From Serratia symbiotica (GTDB lineage: Bacteria; Pseudomonadota; Gammaproteobacteria; Enterobacterales; Enterobacteriaceae), in NCBI RefSeq assembly GCF_000821185.2, contig NZ_CP050855.1, forward strand, positions 2,046,001 through 2,110,000: a stretch of DNA of 64,000 bases, read 5' to 3'. Shown piece after piece: positions 10,347-20,014 of this stretch. Made by a program: the position numbers and the translations under genes. The notes below the pieces were generated by a model that ran no database searches, was not told where the DNA came from, and was given only the letters and a program-made list of their open reading frames with translations. Numbering within the stretch: position 1 is the first letter of the stretch; each line of letters begins with the position of its first letter.

Positions 10347-10997
10347 ATTTTTCTCCATAAAACACGTTCGTTTTTTTCAGGGTACCTGCTTGTTTATTTG
10401 AACGCTAACCTGCTCTTTACTGCTGAGGTTCTGTAACAGCTGAGCTGCCTCCAGCAGCAGCGTCTATTGGCACCAAGTTTAACAGTTTATTCGCAAGCCT
10501 GTGTTTTTGCTTGCGCAATGCTGCGCCTGATCGTAGGTTTTCCCGGTTGAGGCCTCTTTTGTCGCGTATTGCATCCCTCAGCAACGCCTGCCCGCCAAAC
10601 CAGCCAAAATACGCAGCAGACTGGCCTTAACTGCGCCGTTTGACCCTGCCACCTGAATGAATTTCGCCAGGATGCACCGAAAAGTTTAGCTTACTAAACA
10701 GGGAGCGTTCATCACGCACGCCACTCAAACCTTTGACTTGCCACATCTAAAGGTACTCATGTCTCTTTGGGATAGCGAATCCCCTAGCATAAGCCGCATG
10801 CAGCCCACCGCAGATGCTCCAAAGCAGCAATAGACGACAATGTGCCTGATACCTAGGAAAAAAACCGTGTTCACAGCCAGCCTAGCGAATAAATAGACGA
10901 GCACTTGGTGAGTAAATAAGCAAACGCACTGGTAAGTACTTATTCTGAGGGTAAGAAAAGGTATAATACTCTGCAGCTTAGGCTACCGTTCCGTAGA
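10347..10997. other. Long intergenic region before tRNA-Arg
   Basis: I see no ORF with coding character in these 650 bases. The right end has TATAAT at 10962-10967, about 30 bases before the tRNA, which is a plausible -10 element for it. The left end should hold the mlaA promoter. I recognise no remnant of the genes that normally lie here. Confidence 0.4.
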
Positions 10998-11072
10998 GTC
11001 CCCGTAGTTAAACGGATATAACAAGCCCCTCCTAAGGGCTAATTACTGGTTCGATTCCAGTCGGGGACACCA
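10998..11072 (+). tRNA. tRNA-Arg (anticodon CCT)
   Basis: The acceptor arms GTCCCCG and CGGGGAC pair, and the CCA end is encoded. The anticodon arm AGCCC-CTCCTAA-GGGCT gives anticodon CCT, which reads AGG. The T arm is ACTGG-TTCGATT-CCAGT. It is the equivalent of E. coli argW, a known phage integration site, and here too an integrase remnant follows. Confidence 0.96.
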
Positions 11073-11232
11073 TTTTGCTGTCTATCAACGTCTACAAACA
11101 CCAGCTTTATCACACAAAATTAATGAGTTAACCAACCCATTTCGTTTACCAAATTCCACCCACCGCCACGCTTACTTGTTGGTATAAAAGTGGGTATGGT
11201 AAGTTCGATTTGGTTTGTACCAACACAGGAAG

Positions 11233-11322
11233 ATGTATGCAATGGCACTCACTGAGGCAAAGGTAAAGAAGACAAAACCTACCGATAAACCTGTGAAACT
11301 CACAGACTTGCCCCAGGATTAG
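11233..11322 (+). pseudogene. Truncated tyrosine-recombinase integrase (N-terminus)
   Basis: The reading frame MYAMALTEAKVKKTKPTDK continues to PVKLTDL and then leaves homology. This is the typical N-terminus of P4-type integrases (MALTDxKVRxAKPxDKxYKLxD). Only about 27 residues survive before IS3-family sequence. It lies 160 bases behind tRNA-Arg in the expected orientation, so an integrative element once used this tRNA as its attachment site. Confidence 0.75.
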
Positions 11323-11331
11323 ATATAACGT

Positions 11332-11934
11332 TCAGTTAGCAATGTCAGTTTGTTTACTCCCGATTTCTCGGTTCCGCCATCTAGTTGCAAATTCATACGG
11401 CGTCAAATAATTCAGCGCTGAGTGCGGTCGGCACTCGCTGTGTTCCTTACGCCATTCATTGATTATTCCCCGCGCGTGACTGACATCACTGAACCCATGT
11501 TCATTAAGGCATTCATTGCTAAAACGTCCGTTAAAGCTCTCGATAAACCCGTTCTGTGTCGGCTTACCTGGCTGGTTCAATCGCAACTCCACACCATGCT
11601 CATCAGCCTACTGGTCTAGTATTACCCGGCAGGTAAATTCAGGCCCCTGATCTGTTCTTATCGTCACCGGATAGTCACGAAACAGCACAATATTGTCCAG
11701 AATGCGCACTACCTGAAGCCCCGAAATACTGAAGGTTACGGTGGCCATCAGGCACTCCTGCGTGAAATCATCCCCGTAGGTCAGGCACTTTATACGGCGC
11801 GACCCGTTACTAACGCATCCATAACGAAATCCATCGACCAGGTTAGGTTAGGAGCAGCCGGACGCAGTAGCGGCAAACGTTCTATTGCCAACCTGTAGTA
11901 GCGGCTAATCTGTTGAATCGACAGTTTTATCCAT
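11332..11934 (-). pseudogene. IS3-family (IS407-like) transposase OrfB fragment
   Basis: The last 86 codons are open and read NQPGKPTQNGFIESFNGRFSN, then ECLNEHGFSDVSHAR and HSALNYLTPYEFATRW. This is the C-terminal block of the DDE transposase of IS407-group elements. Upstream the frame is interrupted by a stop (ADEHG preceded by TAG), and further coding traces run to about 11930. The N-terminal OrfA is missing, so it cannot transpose. Confidence 0.75.
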
Positions 11935-12413
11935 AGACATTAAATACCGGGTGGTCAGGTGATATCACTTATCTTCGCACAGCTCAGGGCTGGTTAAATT
12001 TGGTTATCGTCATGGATTCACGTTCAAGAAAAATAGTGAGTTGAGCCTTCTCAGACCAACCGGACAGCGCCATGACTATCCACACACTACGGCTGGCGGT
12101 CAATAAAAGACGGCCAACAGGCTCAGTAGTGCTCCATAGCGATCAAGATGCGCAGTATACCAGCGCTCAGTTCCAGCCCTGCCAGCAGGAACTTGATGTG
12201 ACAAGCAGCATGAGCTTAACGGCCTGGATAATGCTGTTACGGAGAGGCTTTTCCGCAGCTTGAAAGCTGAAGAGTTAACTCTCGTCGTTATGAAACTCGA
12301 AGTCAGGGTATTGCAGACGTTATCGATTATATCGACAATTTTTATAATCTGAAGTGTCGGCATTATCGGCTGGGAAATATACCGCCGGATGAATATGAAC
12401 GTCGATTACAATA
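11935..12413 (+). pseudogene. Second IS3-family OrfB fragment
   Basis: The + strand reads WSGDITYLRTAQGWLNLVIVM, then DSRSRKIVS with a stop, then LHSDQDAQYTSAQFQ. After frameshifts it reads AVTERFFRSLKAE and finally DYIDNFYNLKCRHYRL to EYERRLQ-stop. These are the D, D and E blocks of an IS3-type transposase with several lesions. It is a different element from the one on the minus strand next to it. Confidence 0.7.
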
Positions 12414-12483
12414 ATGTGCCTAAATCAGTGCCCGATGTTAGTTGACCATTACAGATGGTTTCAAACGGGTATTAATAGGAAGA

Positions 12484-12905
12484 TAAGGTGATGCATCTAA
12501 TTAGTCGAACCTGTGTTTATCAATGAAGGAACCGATGATTTTTTCCTGCAACGCAATAGAGCGTGAGAAGCAGAGAGTTTTGCGAGCCACTCTTTTGATG
12601 CGGGTACTATTCGCTTCGACGCGAGCTTTTTAAAGTGCGGATAACCCTGTTGATACCGATTTTTAAGCGTCGTTGCTGTATCGCGAACCCCAGCGCCGTT
12701 GAAGGCCATATCAACGATTGGCTCTTTAACACCGGGCTTCCTGGCCTGATAAGTGTAGGTGAGCTGGGGAAACGCTTCTGGCATTGAGGGTTCTGACTAC
12801 CACGGCGAACCAGAGCAGAAGCACAACGGGGACAATGAACCATTAACGCAGGGCATGAGGAACCTAAAAACCGGTATTGTACAGCAAATTCAGCCAATTA
12901 GAGAC
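12484..12905 (-). pseudogene. IS1-family remnant with internal deletion
   Basis: On the minus strand the zinc-finger start of InsA is visible (CPRCASALVRRGSQNP), then [16 protein letters not shown] and [19 protein letters not shown]. The next recognisable piece is the C-terminus of InsB (RVARKTLCFSRSIALQEKIIG, then SFIDKHRFD). The catalytic middle is missing, so it is an inert deletion derivative. It lies directly against the lpxK stop codon and related IS1 sequence recurs at 40934. Confidence 0.75.
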
Positions 12906-12918
12906 ATCACCAGGGATG

Positions 12919-13899
12919 TCAATTACTCAGCAGGTTTTCAATTTTTTTCAACAATTGTTCCGCCTCGACAGATGGCAATACCGCATCAACTGGCAGATAC
13001 CACCAATTGGGCTGTGCAAAAGCATGGCATTTTACCGCATCCTTTTCCGTCATCAACAGCGTTTGCCCTACTGGCGTCAGCGCCGACAGTGACGCCAACT
13101 GGTACTTCTGATGATCGGCAAATGCCACTTCTTGTTCGACATCGGTTCCCAGCTTTTCCAACATGGCGAAAAAACGCGGTGGATGGCCGATACCCGCCAC
13201 CGCCACCACATGTGTTAATTCAGCCACTGGACAGCGCTCGCCACTGAGCATATTCACCGCCTCACGCGCGCGCAGGCGCATAGTGATTTCCCCCTCCTGC
13301 GCCACACCGCCGTTGGCAACGCACGCGTCCACGCTATTGAGACGCGCTGCGCGTTCACGCATCGGCCCTGCCGGTAGCCACCAACCGTTACCAAAGCGAC
13401 GTACGCCGTCGATCACGACCAGTTCGAAGTCACGCTGCAACGCATAATGCTGTAAGCCATCGTCAGTGATCACCACATCAAGCTGATGCTGCTGTAGTAA
13501 TGCCTGAATCGCATCAGATCGTTTAGGTGCAATAGCCACCGGTGCGCCGGTACGCTGATAAATCAGCACAGGCTCATCACCTGCCTCACGGGGGGAGGTG
13601 TTCTGACTAAGCACCAACGGATAAACCGCAGATTTGCCGCCGTAACCGCGTGACACTACACCAACCCGGTAACCTCGTTGCTGCAATTGCTCCACCAACC
13701 AGATCACTATCGGCGTTTTGCCATTACCACCAGCGGTGAGGTTGCCCACTATCACCACCGGAACCGGTGCGCGCCAGCTTTTACGCAGGCCGCAACGATA
13801 ACTAAGGCGGATCAGCGTACTGACTAGGCCATACAACCAAGACAACGGCAGCAATATCAGATAAAGCAGAGAGCTACCTGACCAGATGCGGTCAATCAT
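12919..13899 (-). CDS. lpxK: Tetraacyldisaccharide 4'-kinase
   Basis: LpxK phosphorylates the 4' position of the lipid A precursor at the inner membrane. The Walker A-like loop [13 protein letters not shown] is near residues 51-63, after an N-terminal membrane helix. The 326-residue length is typical. The start overlaps the end of msbA by four bases, the conserved msbA-lpxK operon. Genes that normally follow (ycaR, kdsB) are absent because IS1 debris starts 14 bases beyond the stop. Confidence 0.96.
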   Translation of the reverse strand: MIDRIWSGSSLLYLILLPLSWLYGLVSTLIRLSYRCGLRKSWRAPVPVVIVGNLTAGGNGKTPIVIWLVEQLQQRGYRVGVVSRGYGGKSAVYPLVLSQNTSPREAGDEPVLIYQRTGAPVAIAPKRSDAIQALLQQHQLDVVITDDGLQHYALQRDFELVVIDGVRRFGNGWWLPAGPMRERAARLNSVDACVANGGVAQEGEITMRLRAREAVNMLSGERCPVAELTHVVAVAGIGHPPRFFAMLEKLGTDVEQEVAFADHQKYQLASLSALTPVGQTLLMTEKDAVKCHAFAQPNWWYLPVDAVLPSVEAEQLLKKIENLLSN

Positions 13900-15647
13900 T
13901 CTTGACCAAATTGCAAACGATACAATTGCGCATAGACACCTTGCCCGTCGAGTAATGCAACATGTTCACCACGTTCAACAATGCGACCTTCCTCGATCAC
14001 CAGAATTTCATCCGCCTTTTCAATCGTTGACAAACGGTGGGCGATCACCAACGAAGTGCGATCTTTCTGCAATTCGTCCAACGCCGCCTGAATAGCGCGT
14101 TCAGACTCCGTATCCAGTGCTGAAGTTGCCTCATCCAGGATCAAGATCGGGCAATCACGCAGCAGTGCACGCGCGATGGCGATGCGCTGGCGTTGACCAC
14201 CGGACAGCGTTACGCCGTTCTCGCCGATTACCGTATCCAACCCATTCTCCATCTTATCGATAAAGTCCATCGCATAGGCCATACGCGCCGCTTTCTCGAT
14301 TTCTTCGCGGCTATAGCGTGCTTCATGTGCGTAAGCAATATTATTAGCGATGGTGTCGTTGAACAGATGAACGTTTTGAGAAACCAGCGCGACCTGATCA
14401 CGTAGAGAAGCCAACGTATATTCACGCAGATCATGCCCATCCATCAGGATCTCACCTTCCTGAATATCGTAGAAACGGGTCAATAAGTTGGCAATTGTCG
14501 ACTTGCCAGAACCGGATCGGCCTACCAATGCCACAGTTTTACCTTCCGAAATGCTCAGGTTGATATTACGCAGCGCCGGGATTTCTCTACCTGGGTAATA
14601 GAAGGTCACGTTACGGAATTCGATATCGCCTTTCGCACGCGCCACTTGGCAAGTGCCGGTATCTTTCTCCTGCTCCATATCCAAAATTGAGAACAAGGTC
14701 TGGCAGGCCGCCATACCGCGCTGGAACTGGGCGTTAACGTTAGTTAGCGATTTCAGCGGACGCATCAAGGCGATCATGGAAGAGAACACCACGGTAATAG
14801 TACCAGCGGTAAGCGTTTCCATCACACTCGGGAAGCTGGCGGCATACAGTACAAAGGCCAAGGCTAAAGAGGCGATCAGTTGGATGATAGGGTCGGAGAT
14901 GGAGGAAGCGGATACCAACTTCATACCCTGTTGGCGCATGCGATTGCTAACCGAGTTGAAGCGATCGGTTTCGACCTGTTGCCCGCCAAAAATCAGTACC
15001 TCTTTATGCCCCTTCAGCATTTGCTCGGCACTGGTGGTCACTTGCCCCATAGTATTTTGCATGTTTTTGCTGATATTACGGAACCGCTTGGACACGATGC
15101 GGATCGCAATTGACACGATAGGTGACAGCACGATCAGGATCACCGAAAGCTGCCAACTGTAATAAAACATCATGCAGAACAGTGCAATAATCGATGCGCT
15201 TTCACGCACCACAGTCACCAGCGCGCTGGAAGAGGATGATGCTACCTGCTCTGAATCGTAGGTAATACGCGACAACAACGTGCCAGTGGACTGTTGATCA
15301 AAGAAAGAAACCGGCATTCTCATCATGTGGCCAAATAGACGGCGACGCATATGCATCACCACCATGCCGGAAACCCAGGAAATGCAATAGCTGGAAATAA
15401 AGCTGGTTGTACCGCGCACCACCATCAAACCAATAATGGCCATCGGCATCCACTGTAGGATACTATTCTCGGTTTTTCCAAAACCGTCATCCAATAAAGG
15501 TTTAAGCAAAGACAGCATAAAGGCGTCGCTGCCCGCGTTGATAATTAATGCTACACCAGCCAGAATCAAGCCGGCCCTAAAAGGCGTGATCATCGGCCAG
15601 AGGCGACGGAAAGTCTGCCAGGTGGAGAGATCATTATCATTCATCAT
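13896..15647 (-). CDS. msbA: Lipid A/phospholipid flippase ABC exporter MsbA
   Basis: MsbA is a homodimeric ABC exporter that flips core-lipid A across the inner membrane. Six membrane helices precede an ATPase domain with Walker [11 protein letters not shown] (about residue 377), signature [16 protein letters not shown] and Walker [13 protein letters not shown]. The 583-residue length matches the family. It lies between comEC and lpxK as in E. coli, 35 bases after the comEC stop, so the three genes are probably co-transcribed. Confidence 0.97.
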   Translation of the reverse strand: MMNDNDLSTWQTFRRLWPMITPFRAGLILAGVALIINAGSDAFMLSLLKPLLDDGFGKTENSILQWMPMAIIGLMVVRGTTSFISSYCISWVSGMVVMHMRRRLFGHMMRMPVSFFDQQSTGTLLSRITYDSEQVASSSSSALVTVVRESASIIALFCMMFYYSWQLSVILIVLSPIVSIAIRIVSKRFRNISKNMQNTMGQVTTSAEQMLKGHKEVLIFGGQQVETDRFNSVSNRMRQQGMKLVSASSISDPIIQLIASLALAFVLYAASFPSVMETLTAGTITVVFSSMIALMRPLKSLTNVNAQFQRGMAACQTLFSILDMEQEKDTGTCQVARAKGDIEFRNVTFYYPGREIPALRNINLSISEGKTVALVGRSGSGKSTIANLLTRFYDIQEGEILMDGHDLREYTLASLRDQVALVSQNVHLFNDTIANNIAYAHEARYSREEIEKAARMAYAMDFIDKMENGLDTVIGENGVTLSGGQRQRIAIARALLRDCPILILDEATSALDTESERAIQAALDELQKDRTSLVIAHRLSTIEKADEILVIEEGRIVERGEHVALLDGQGVYAQLYRLQFGQE

Positions 15648-15682
15648 GCAAATACCAGCATCGGAAGAAATAGCGGCTTATT

Positions 15683-17974
15683 TTACTCATTATCACCCTC
15701 TACGCCAAACCGCTGGTGGTACCAACGGGGCATTAATTGTTCTCGAAAGCCTTTAATTTGCCAATCGTTGTCGAAAAAAAGTACCGATACCTGGCCTGAG
15801 TAGGAAGTATCGCGCCATATGATGCCATTTTCCAGATATCTGGCGACAACCTTCACCGCAGGTAATCGCCATTTGTGGTAACGAGATGCCGAAGCCAACG
15901 CTGCTTCAGGGGCAACCGCACGCAAAAAAGGCGGCGTTGAAGAGGTTTTACTGCCGTGGTGCGGAACTTGCAGTACGGTAACCGCCAGCTTATCGCGCTG
16001 TAACCTGAGCAACTGTGCCTCCGCTTTCTTTTCCACGTCGCCAGTCAGTAATAAGCTAAATTGGCCGCCATCCACGCGGATCACACAGGAGTCATCATTG
16101 ACCGGTCTTTTCAGCGCTTTCGGTGGCCACAACACCTCAAATTGCAGCGATTGCCACTGCCAGCTTTCACCGGCTACGCAAGGTAAATGGCCTGAATGAA
16201 GTATCGGGCTGCGTACCCTCGCCCGTGGAAACGCCTGCTGCACATCTTCCAGCCCGCCGATATGATCAAGATGATCATGGCTGATGATAATATGTTCCAG
16301 TTCGATACCCCGCCAATTTAGCATAGGCAAAATATGGCGTTCGGCAGCACTACCTGTTGCCCAGCGATCACCTGTATCAAACAGTACCCCTTTGCCATTT
16401 CGCTCGATCACTACCGCCAGGCCATGGCCTACGTCCAGCATATCTACCCGCCAACGGTATGCGGGTTCTTTTTCGCGCCATAGCACGCAACAGATCGCTA
16501 CCGTGAGCCATCCCGACGCATAACGCCACCACCAGTGAAAACGCCAGCAAATCACCAGTAGCCAGCCCGCAACGCTAGCCAACAGTGAGGCAGCGCCTAG
16601 ATCGATCCAGCCGCGCTGCATATATTGCAGTGGAGTAAAGACCCACATCAGTGTCAGATCGGCCAGGCCCCATAGCCCACTGCCCAATGCTGGCAAAGCA
16701 CCGCAGATCACCGCCAGTAGAATCAACGGCACCGTCACTAGCGAAACCACTGGCACAGCCCACAAGTTGGCCGGCATTGAGGTTAACGTCAGGCCAAGAA
16801 ACAACGCTGCTTGCATCGGCACCAGCAATAACGTGATGCCAAACTGGATATGCAGCCAACGCACTGGTACCCAATACCAAGCGGAGCGGAAACGCGCGCT
16901 TAACGGCACCCATTCGAACCAGAAAATCAGGCAAGCGACCGCCAATACCGATAGCCAGAAACTGTCCGACAGTACCGCCAACGGATCGCATAGCAGAATT
17001 AACCCTACACACCATAGCCACACCTGCCAAGAAACGCAGTGAACACCACGTAGACGCAGCAGCATCCACAGTGTCAATGCCAGTGCGGTGCGTACCGCCG
17101 GAGGCTGTGCGCCAGCCAGCCAAACATACACCAACGTACCGAGCCAACTGGCTATAAGAGGGAAACGGTAGCCAATCAGGTGGGCAGGCAATAGCCACTG
17201 AGCCGCCCGCAATACCGCCCAAATTAGGATAGCCGCCATAGTCACATGCAAGCCTGAAATGGCCATCAGGTGCGCAATGCCAGTTTTTAGCATCAAAGTG
17301 CGCAACGTGGGTTCCAGCGAGCCTCGTTCACCAAAGGCCAAAGCCAGCAGTACCGATTTGTAGCGCAAGTCAGCCATGTTGTTCTCTGCATGGCTGATAA
17401 TGCGTTGCCGCCAATTGCAGTTACCGTCAAGCAGGCTGGCATGCTTGACTTGACCAGTCAGTGGCTGACGTTGTGCCATCGACCAACGTTGGCTGTCAAA
17501 CCCACCTTGGTTCAACTTGCCATGCACCGGCCTCAGGCGCAGCCGAAGCTGCCAACGCTGTCCAGCGCACAATCGTTGTTCATCCGGCTGCCAAGTCGTG
17601 GTGAAGGCGATGGATGGGGTGAGCCAACGTCCGTTAACTTGTTCTATTCGCATCCGCGTTTGTTTGCTGGCCGCAGGTAGCAGAGTAACGCCGATAACCT
17701 GTACCACTGCCGCCACCTCAGGGCCACGGCTCAACCGTTCAGCTTGCCCCAGCATATTTCCAGCATTGAAAACCGCCCACAGAAATCCCAACGATCCCCA
17801 ACCGATAAATTGACAAGCGACCCGGCGGACACGCAGCATCAGGCTGAAAGGCAAAACAACCAGCCATGTTGTCAACATATCAGGCAATTGTGGCAGTACC
17901 AGCAAGGGCAAAATGCCACAGACAATGGCAATAACCGCCAGATCCAACGAGATTTTGATCGGCCTTTCTCCCAT
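15683..17974 (-). CDS. comEC: ComEC/Rec2 family DNA-uptake channel homologue
   Basis: This large polytopic inner-membrane protein (E. coli YcaI) has many hydrophobic segments, a central competence domain (GISGLHVT-like segment MAISGLHVTMAA near residue 255) and a C-terminal metallo-beta-lactamase domain (SHDHLDHIGG near residue 520, VPHHGSKTSS near 640). In competent bacteria ComEC carries single-stranded DNA into the cytoplasm; its role in enterobacteria is less clear. The 763-residue length shows it is complete. Its upstream side, including the shared terminator with ihfB, is interrupted by an IS4-family element. Confidence 0.93.
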   Translation of the reverse strand: MGERPIKISLDLAVIAIVCGILPLLVLPQLPDMLTTWLVVLPFSLMLRVRRVACQFIGWGSLGFLWAVFNAGNMLGQAERLSRGPEVAAVVQVIGVTLLPAASKQTRMRIEQVNGRWLTPSIAFTTTWQPDEQRLCAGQRWQLRLRLRPVHGKLNQGGFDSQRWSMAQRQPLTGQVKHASLLDGNCNWRQRIISHAENNMADLRYKSVLLALAFGERGSLEPTLRTLMLKTGIAHLMAISGLHVTMAAILIWAVLRAAQWLLPAHLIGYRFPLIASWLGTLVYVWLAGAQPPAVRTALALTLWMLLRLRGVHCVSWQVWLWCVGLILLCDPLAVLSDSFWLSVLAVACLIFWFEWVPLSARFRSAWYWVPVRWLHIQFGITLLLVPMQAALFLGLTLTSMPANLWAVPVVSLVTVPLILLAVICGALPALGSGLWGLADLTLMWVFTPLQYMQRGWIDLGAASLLASVAGWLLVICWRFHWWWRYASGWLTVAICCVLWREKEPAYRWRVDMLDVGHGLAVVIERNGKGVLFDTGDRWATGSAAERHILPMLNWRGIELEHIIISHDHLDHIGGLEDVQQAFPRARVRSPILHSGHLPCVAGESWQWQSLQFEVLWPPKALKRPVNDDSCVIRVDGGQFSLLLTGDVEKKAEAQLLRLQRDKLAVTVLQVPHHGSKTSSTPPFLRAVAPEAALASASRYHKWRLPAVKVVARYLENGIIWRDTSYSGQVSVLFFDNDWQIKGFREQLMPRWYHQRFGVEGDNE

Positions 17975-18175
17975 TAAACAAACAATGCGCAGCCGCGTAT
18001 TACAGCTAGCAGGCGGGATTGTTCACCTTTCATTCGGCAAGTGCCAGCGTCCTTGCGATGACTCGCGATAAACGCCGCAGATTAGCGATTCAGGTTTCAT
18101 TCATTGATGTTGAACCAAGGCATGGCACGCAAGAAGAAGTCAGGTGGGAGGAGCAGAAAATGACTAAACAGCAAG

Positions 18176-18199
18176 CAAATAAAACGGTGCCCTGAGGCA
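18176..18199. terminator. Left half of the split comEC/ihfB terminator palindrome
   Basis: CAAATAAAACGG followed by TGCCCTGAGGCA is one arm and the centre of a hairpin. The other arm, CCGTTTTATTTTTTT, lies beyond the IS element at 19624. Without the IS, the sequence AAAACGGTGCC-CTGA-GGCACCGTTTT with its T-tract would be a standard terminator for ihfB on the minus strand. The IS has split it. Confidence 0.7.
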
Positions 18200-19611
18200 T
18201 AATGCTTGTCAGTTAAGCTTTTGAGGACGCCGCAACGGGTAACGTTGCGGCTTCTTTTTTACCGCTCTTGGATAATGTCTTTGCCGTCGGGCTGGCAGGA
18301 CGAAGCTTTCAGCCATCGCCAGGATTTCATTCATCACTTTCGGCACCTTTCCCGGAGCCACCGCTGGCAGTATGCTCAGTTGCGCTGTTAGATACAGTGC
18401 AGCCTGTTTAAACCCTATCTGGTAAGGCTCCACGTTTTTCAGGCTGTAAGCCATCTGTGCCATCATGAACCTCAGCAGGTTATAAGCCAGCACTACACCC
18501 CAGAGTTCCTGTCTTATTAGCTCTGGCTTTCTGCTTCTCAGCGTCAGTTCATTTTGCAACAGATGCTGTTTCATTTCTCTGAAGCCATGCTCGATTTCCC
18601 AACGCTGCCCGTACAGGTCAACGATATCAGCTTTAGGGTAACGTAACGGATCGCACATTGACGTCAGGATCTGTATTGTTTTTCCGTTGATTTCTTTACT
18701 TATCAACCTCGCCGTCAGTGTTTGAGGCGCATCTTTCCATTTCTTACGGGCCTGAGGGGGTAAGCTGAGTTCGACCAGTTCATGTCCTGCACCCAGCTTC
18801 TCGCGCACCTGATACTGCGCGCCTTTGCGCAGTGGGATCATCCAGTGTTTTTCTGTTCCTGATGACCACCAGTGGTGAAGCAACCCGAGTGCATAGAAGC
18901 CTTTATCCAGTATCGTCAGTGAGTGGTCCTGCGTCTGCCCGGCCAATTGAGCGGCAAGGTCAACTTCGCTGGTTTCTGACACGCTGCCAAAGCTCACACC
19001 GGATAACAGATGACTGGTCACTTCCATCTGACAGACCATACGCAGCTGTGGCCAGTCGGACTGGGCATACTCATTAGCTGTTCGTCCAAAAGCAGCATCA
19101 TTTTCCGGCGTGTCCGGTGTTCTCCACAGAGTGCTGTCTACAGCCATCAATGTCAGACCGTTCCAGTGGGATAACGGTGTTTTCTCGAACCAGAGTTGGC
19201 GTGTTTTCTCGAAAACCAGTCTAACCACATCTTCCCCGAGCCGCTGACGGGCTTGTACCACGGCGTTGGGTGCGACAAAAGGACGCTTACCCGGCAGCAT
19301 AATATCGAGATGTGAAACCAACTGATTCATGGAAAATGAGCGGAACAAGGACATACCGGCGACAGCCCAGACCATCATCTCCATGGGGAGACGGCGCTTG
19401 CGAAGCGTCACGACCCCGGTATCAGCCAGGCACTCATCGATAAGCTCAGGTGAGAGCAAATCAGACAGTGCAGCAAACTCTTTAGGAGAGAATTTAAGAA
19501 CGGCATCAAGCGCCTGACTCAGTAACATAAAAAAATCCGTAATCTCAGGGAGATTACGGATTTTCACACAGAGGTAGGATCGTTCAAGTGATCCTTAACT
19601 GATCGGCATTA
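18200..19611 (-). mobile_element. Intact IS4-family insertion sequence, 1412 bases
   Basis: The element begins TAATGCTTGTCAGTTAAG and ends CTTAACTGATCGGCATTA, imperfect terminal inverted repeats. It is flanked by a perfect 12-base direct repeat, TGCCCTGAGGCA, at 18188-18199 and 19612-19623. Duplications of 11-13 bases are typical of the IS4 group. It holds one intact transposase gene, so it is the only element here that looks capable of moving. The target is the palindromic centre of a terminator. Confidence 0.9.
18209..19567 (-). CDS. IS4-family transposase, intact
   Basis: This 452-residue DDE transposase has the DUF4096-like N-terminal region and the catalytic domain of IS4. The first aspartate is in LMAVDSTLWRTPD (about 145) and the second in LTILDKGFYALG (about 225). 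The IS4 YREK-like signature appears as YGQRWEIEHGFREMKQHLLQ (about 320-340), carrying the catalytic glutamate. No frameshift or stop interrupts it. The C-terminal tail is rich in basic residues. Confidence 0.93.
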   Translation of the reverse strand: MKIRNLPEITDFFMLLSQALDAVLKFSPKEFAALSDLLSPELIDECLADTGVVTLRKRRLPMEMMVWAVAGMSLFRSFSMNQLVSHLDIMLPGKRPFVAPNAVVQARQRLGEDVVRLVFEKTRQLWFEKTPLSHWNGLTLMAVDSTLWRTPDTPENDAAFGRTANEYAQSDWPQLRMVCQMEVTSHLLSGVSFGSVSETSEVDLAAQLAGQTQDHSLTILDKGFYALGLLHHWWSSGTEKHWMIPLRKGAQYQVREKLGAGHELVELSLPPQARKKWKDAPQTLTARLISKEINGKTIQILTSMCDPLRYPKADIVDLYGQRWEIEHGFREMKQHLLQNELTLRSRKPELIRQELWGVVLAYNLLRFMMAQMAYSLKNVEPYQIGFKQAALYLTAQLSILPAVAPGKVPKVMNEILAMAESFVLPARRQRHYPRAVKKKPQRYPLRRPQKLN

Positions 19612-19636
19612 TGCCCTGAGGCACCGTTTTATTTTT
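19612..19636. terminator. Right half of the split terminator, with duplicated centre
   Basis: TGCCCTGAGGCA is the target duplication, followed by CCGTTTTATTTTTTT. On its own this half can form only a short stem from the palindromic duplicate. Readthrough from ihfB into the IS element and towards comEC would not be stopped by the original hairpin. Confidence 0.6.
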
Positions 19637-19668
19637 TTACCAGCAAAAACTTATGGAAAGTTCAGCGA

Positions 19669-19953
19669 TTAGCCGTAGATATTGGCGCGATCACGTAACT
19701 CTTTACCAGGCTTAAAGTGAGGAACGTACTTACCATCCAGCTCCACTTTATCACCCGTTTTTGGGTTGCGACCCACACGCGGGGCACGGTAGTGAAGAGA
19801 AAAACTGCCAAATCCACGGATCTCAATGCGTTCACCATCAGCCAATGTTACAGCCATATGTTCAAGCATCTCTTTCACTGCATCCTCAACGGTCTTCGCA
19901 GGGATATGAGATTGCTGACTAGCAAGTCTTTCGATAAGTTCAGACTTGGTCAT
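19669..19953 (-). CDS. ihfB: Integration host factor beta subunit
   Basis: IHF-beta forms a heterodimer with IhfA that bends DNA at specific sites. The HU/IHF fold is complete: the flexible arm has [21 protein letters not shown], and the C-terminus is [20 protein letters not shown] choose ATG 19953 ([10 protein letters not shown]) because it gives the standard 94 residues and has AGGAATT upstream. The longer frame into the rpsA end is not real. It follows rpsA by 61 bases, the conserved rpsA-ihfB pair. Confidence 0.97.
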   Translation of the reverse strand: MTKSELIERLASQQSHIPAKTVEDAVKEMLEHMAVTLADGERIEIRGFGSFSLHYRAPRVGRNPKTGDKVELDGKYVPHFKPGKELRDRANIYG

Positions 19954-20014
19954 AATTCCTCCAAGATTTGCAGCTAAACTACCGTATCGGGCGGCCAGAA
20001 ACCGCCCCCCGTCA

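Noticed and set aside
12759..13247. A 162-codon + strand ORF overlapping the lpxK end
   Set aside because: It is antisense to lpxK and to the IS1 remnant, with no features of its own.
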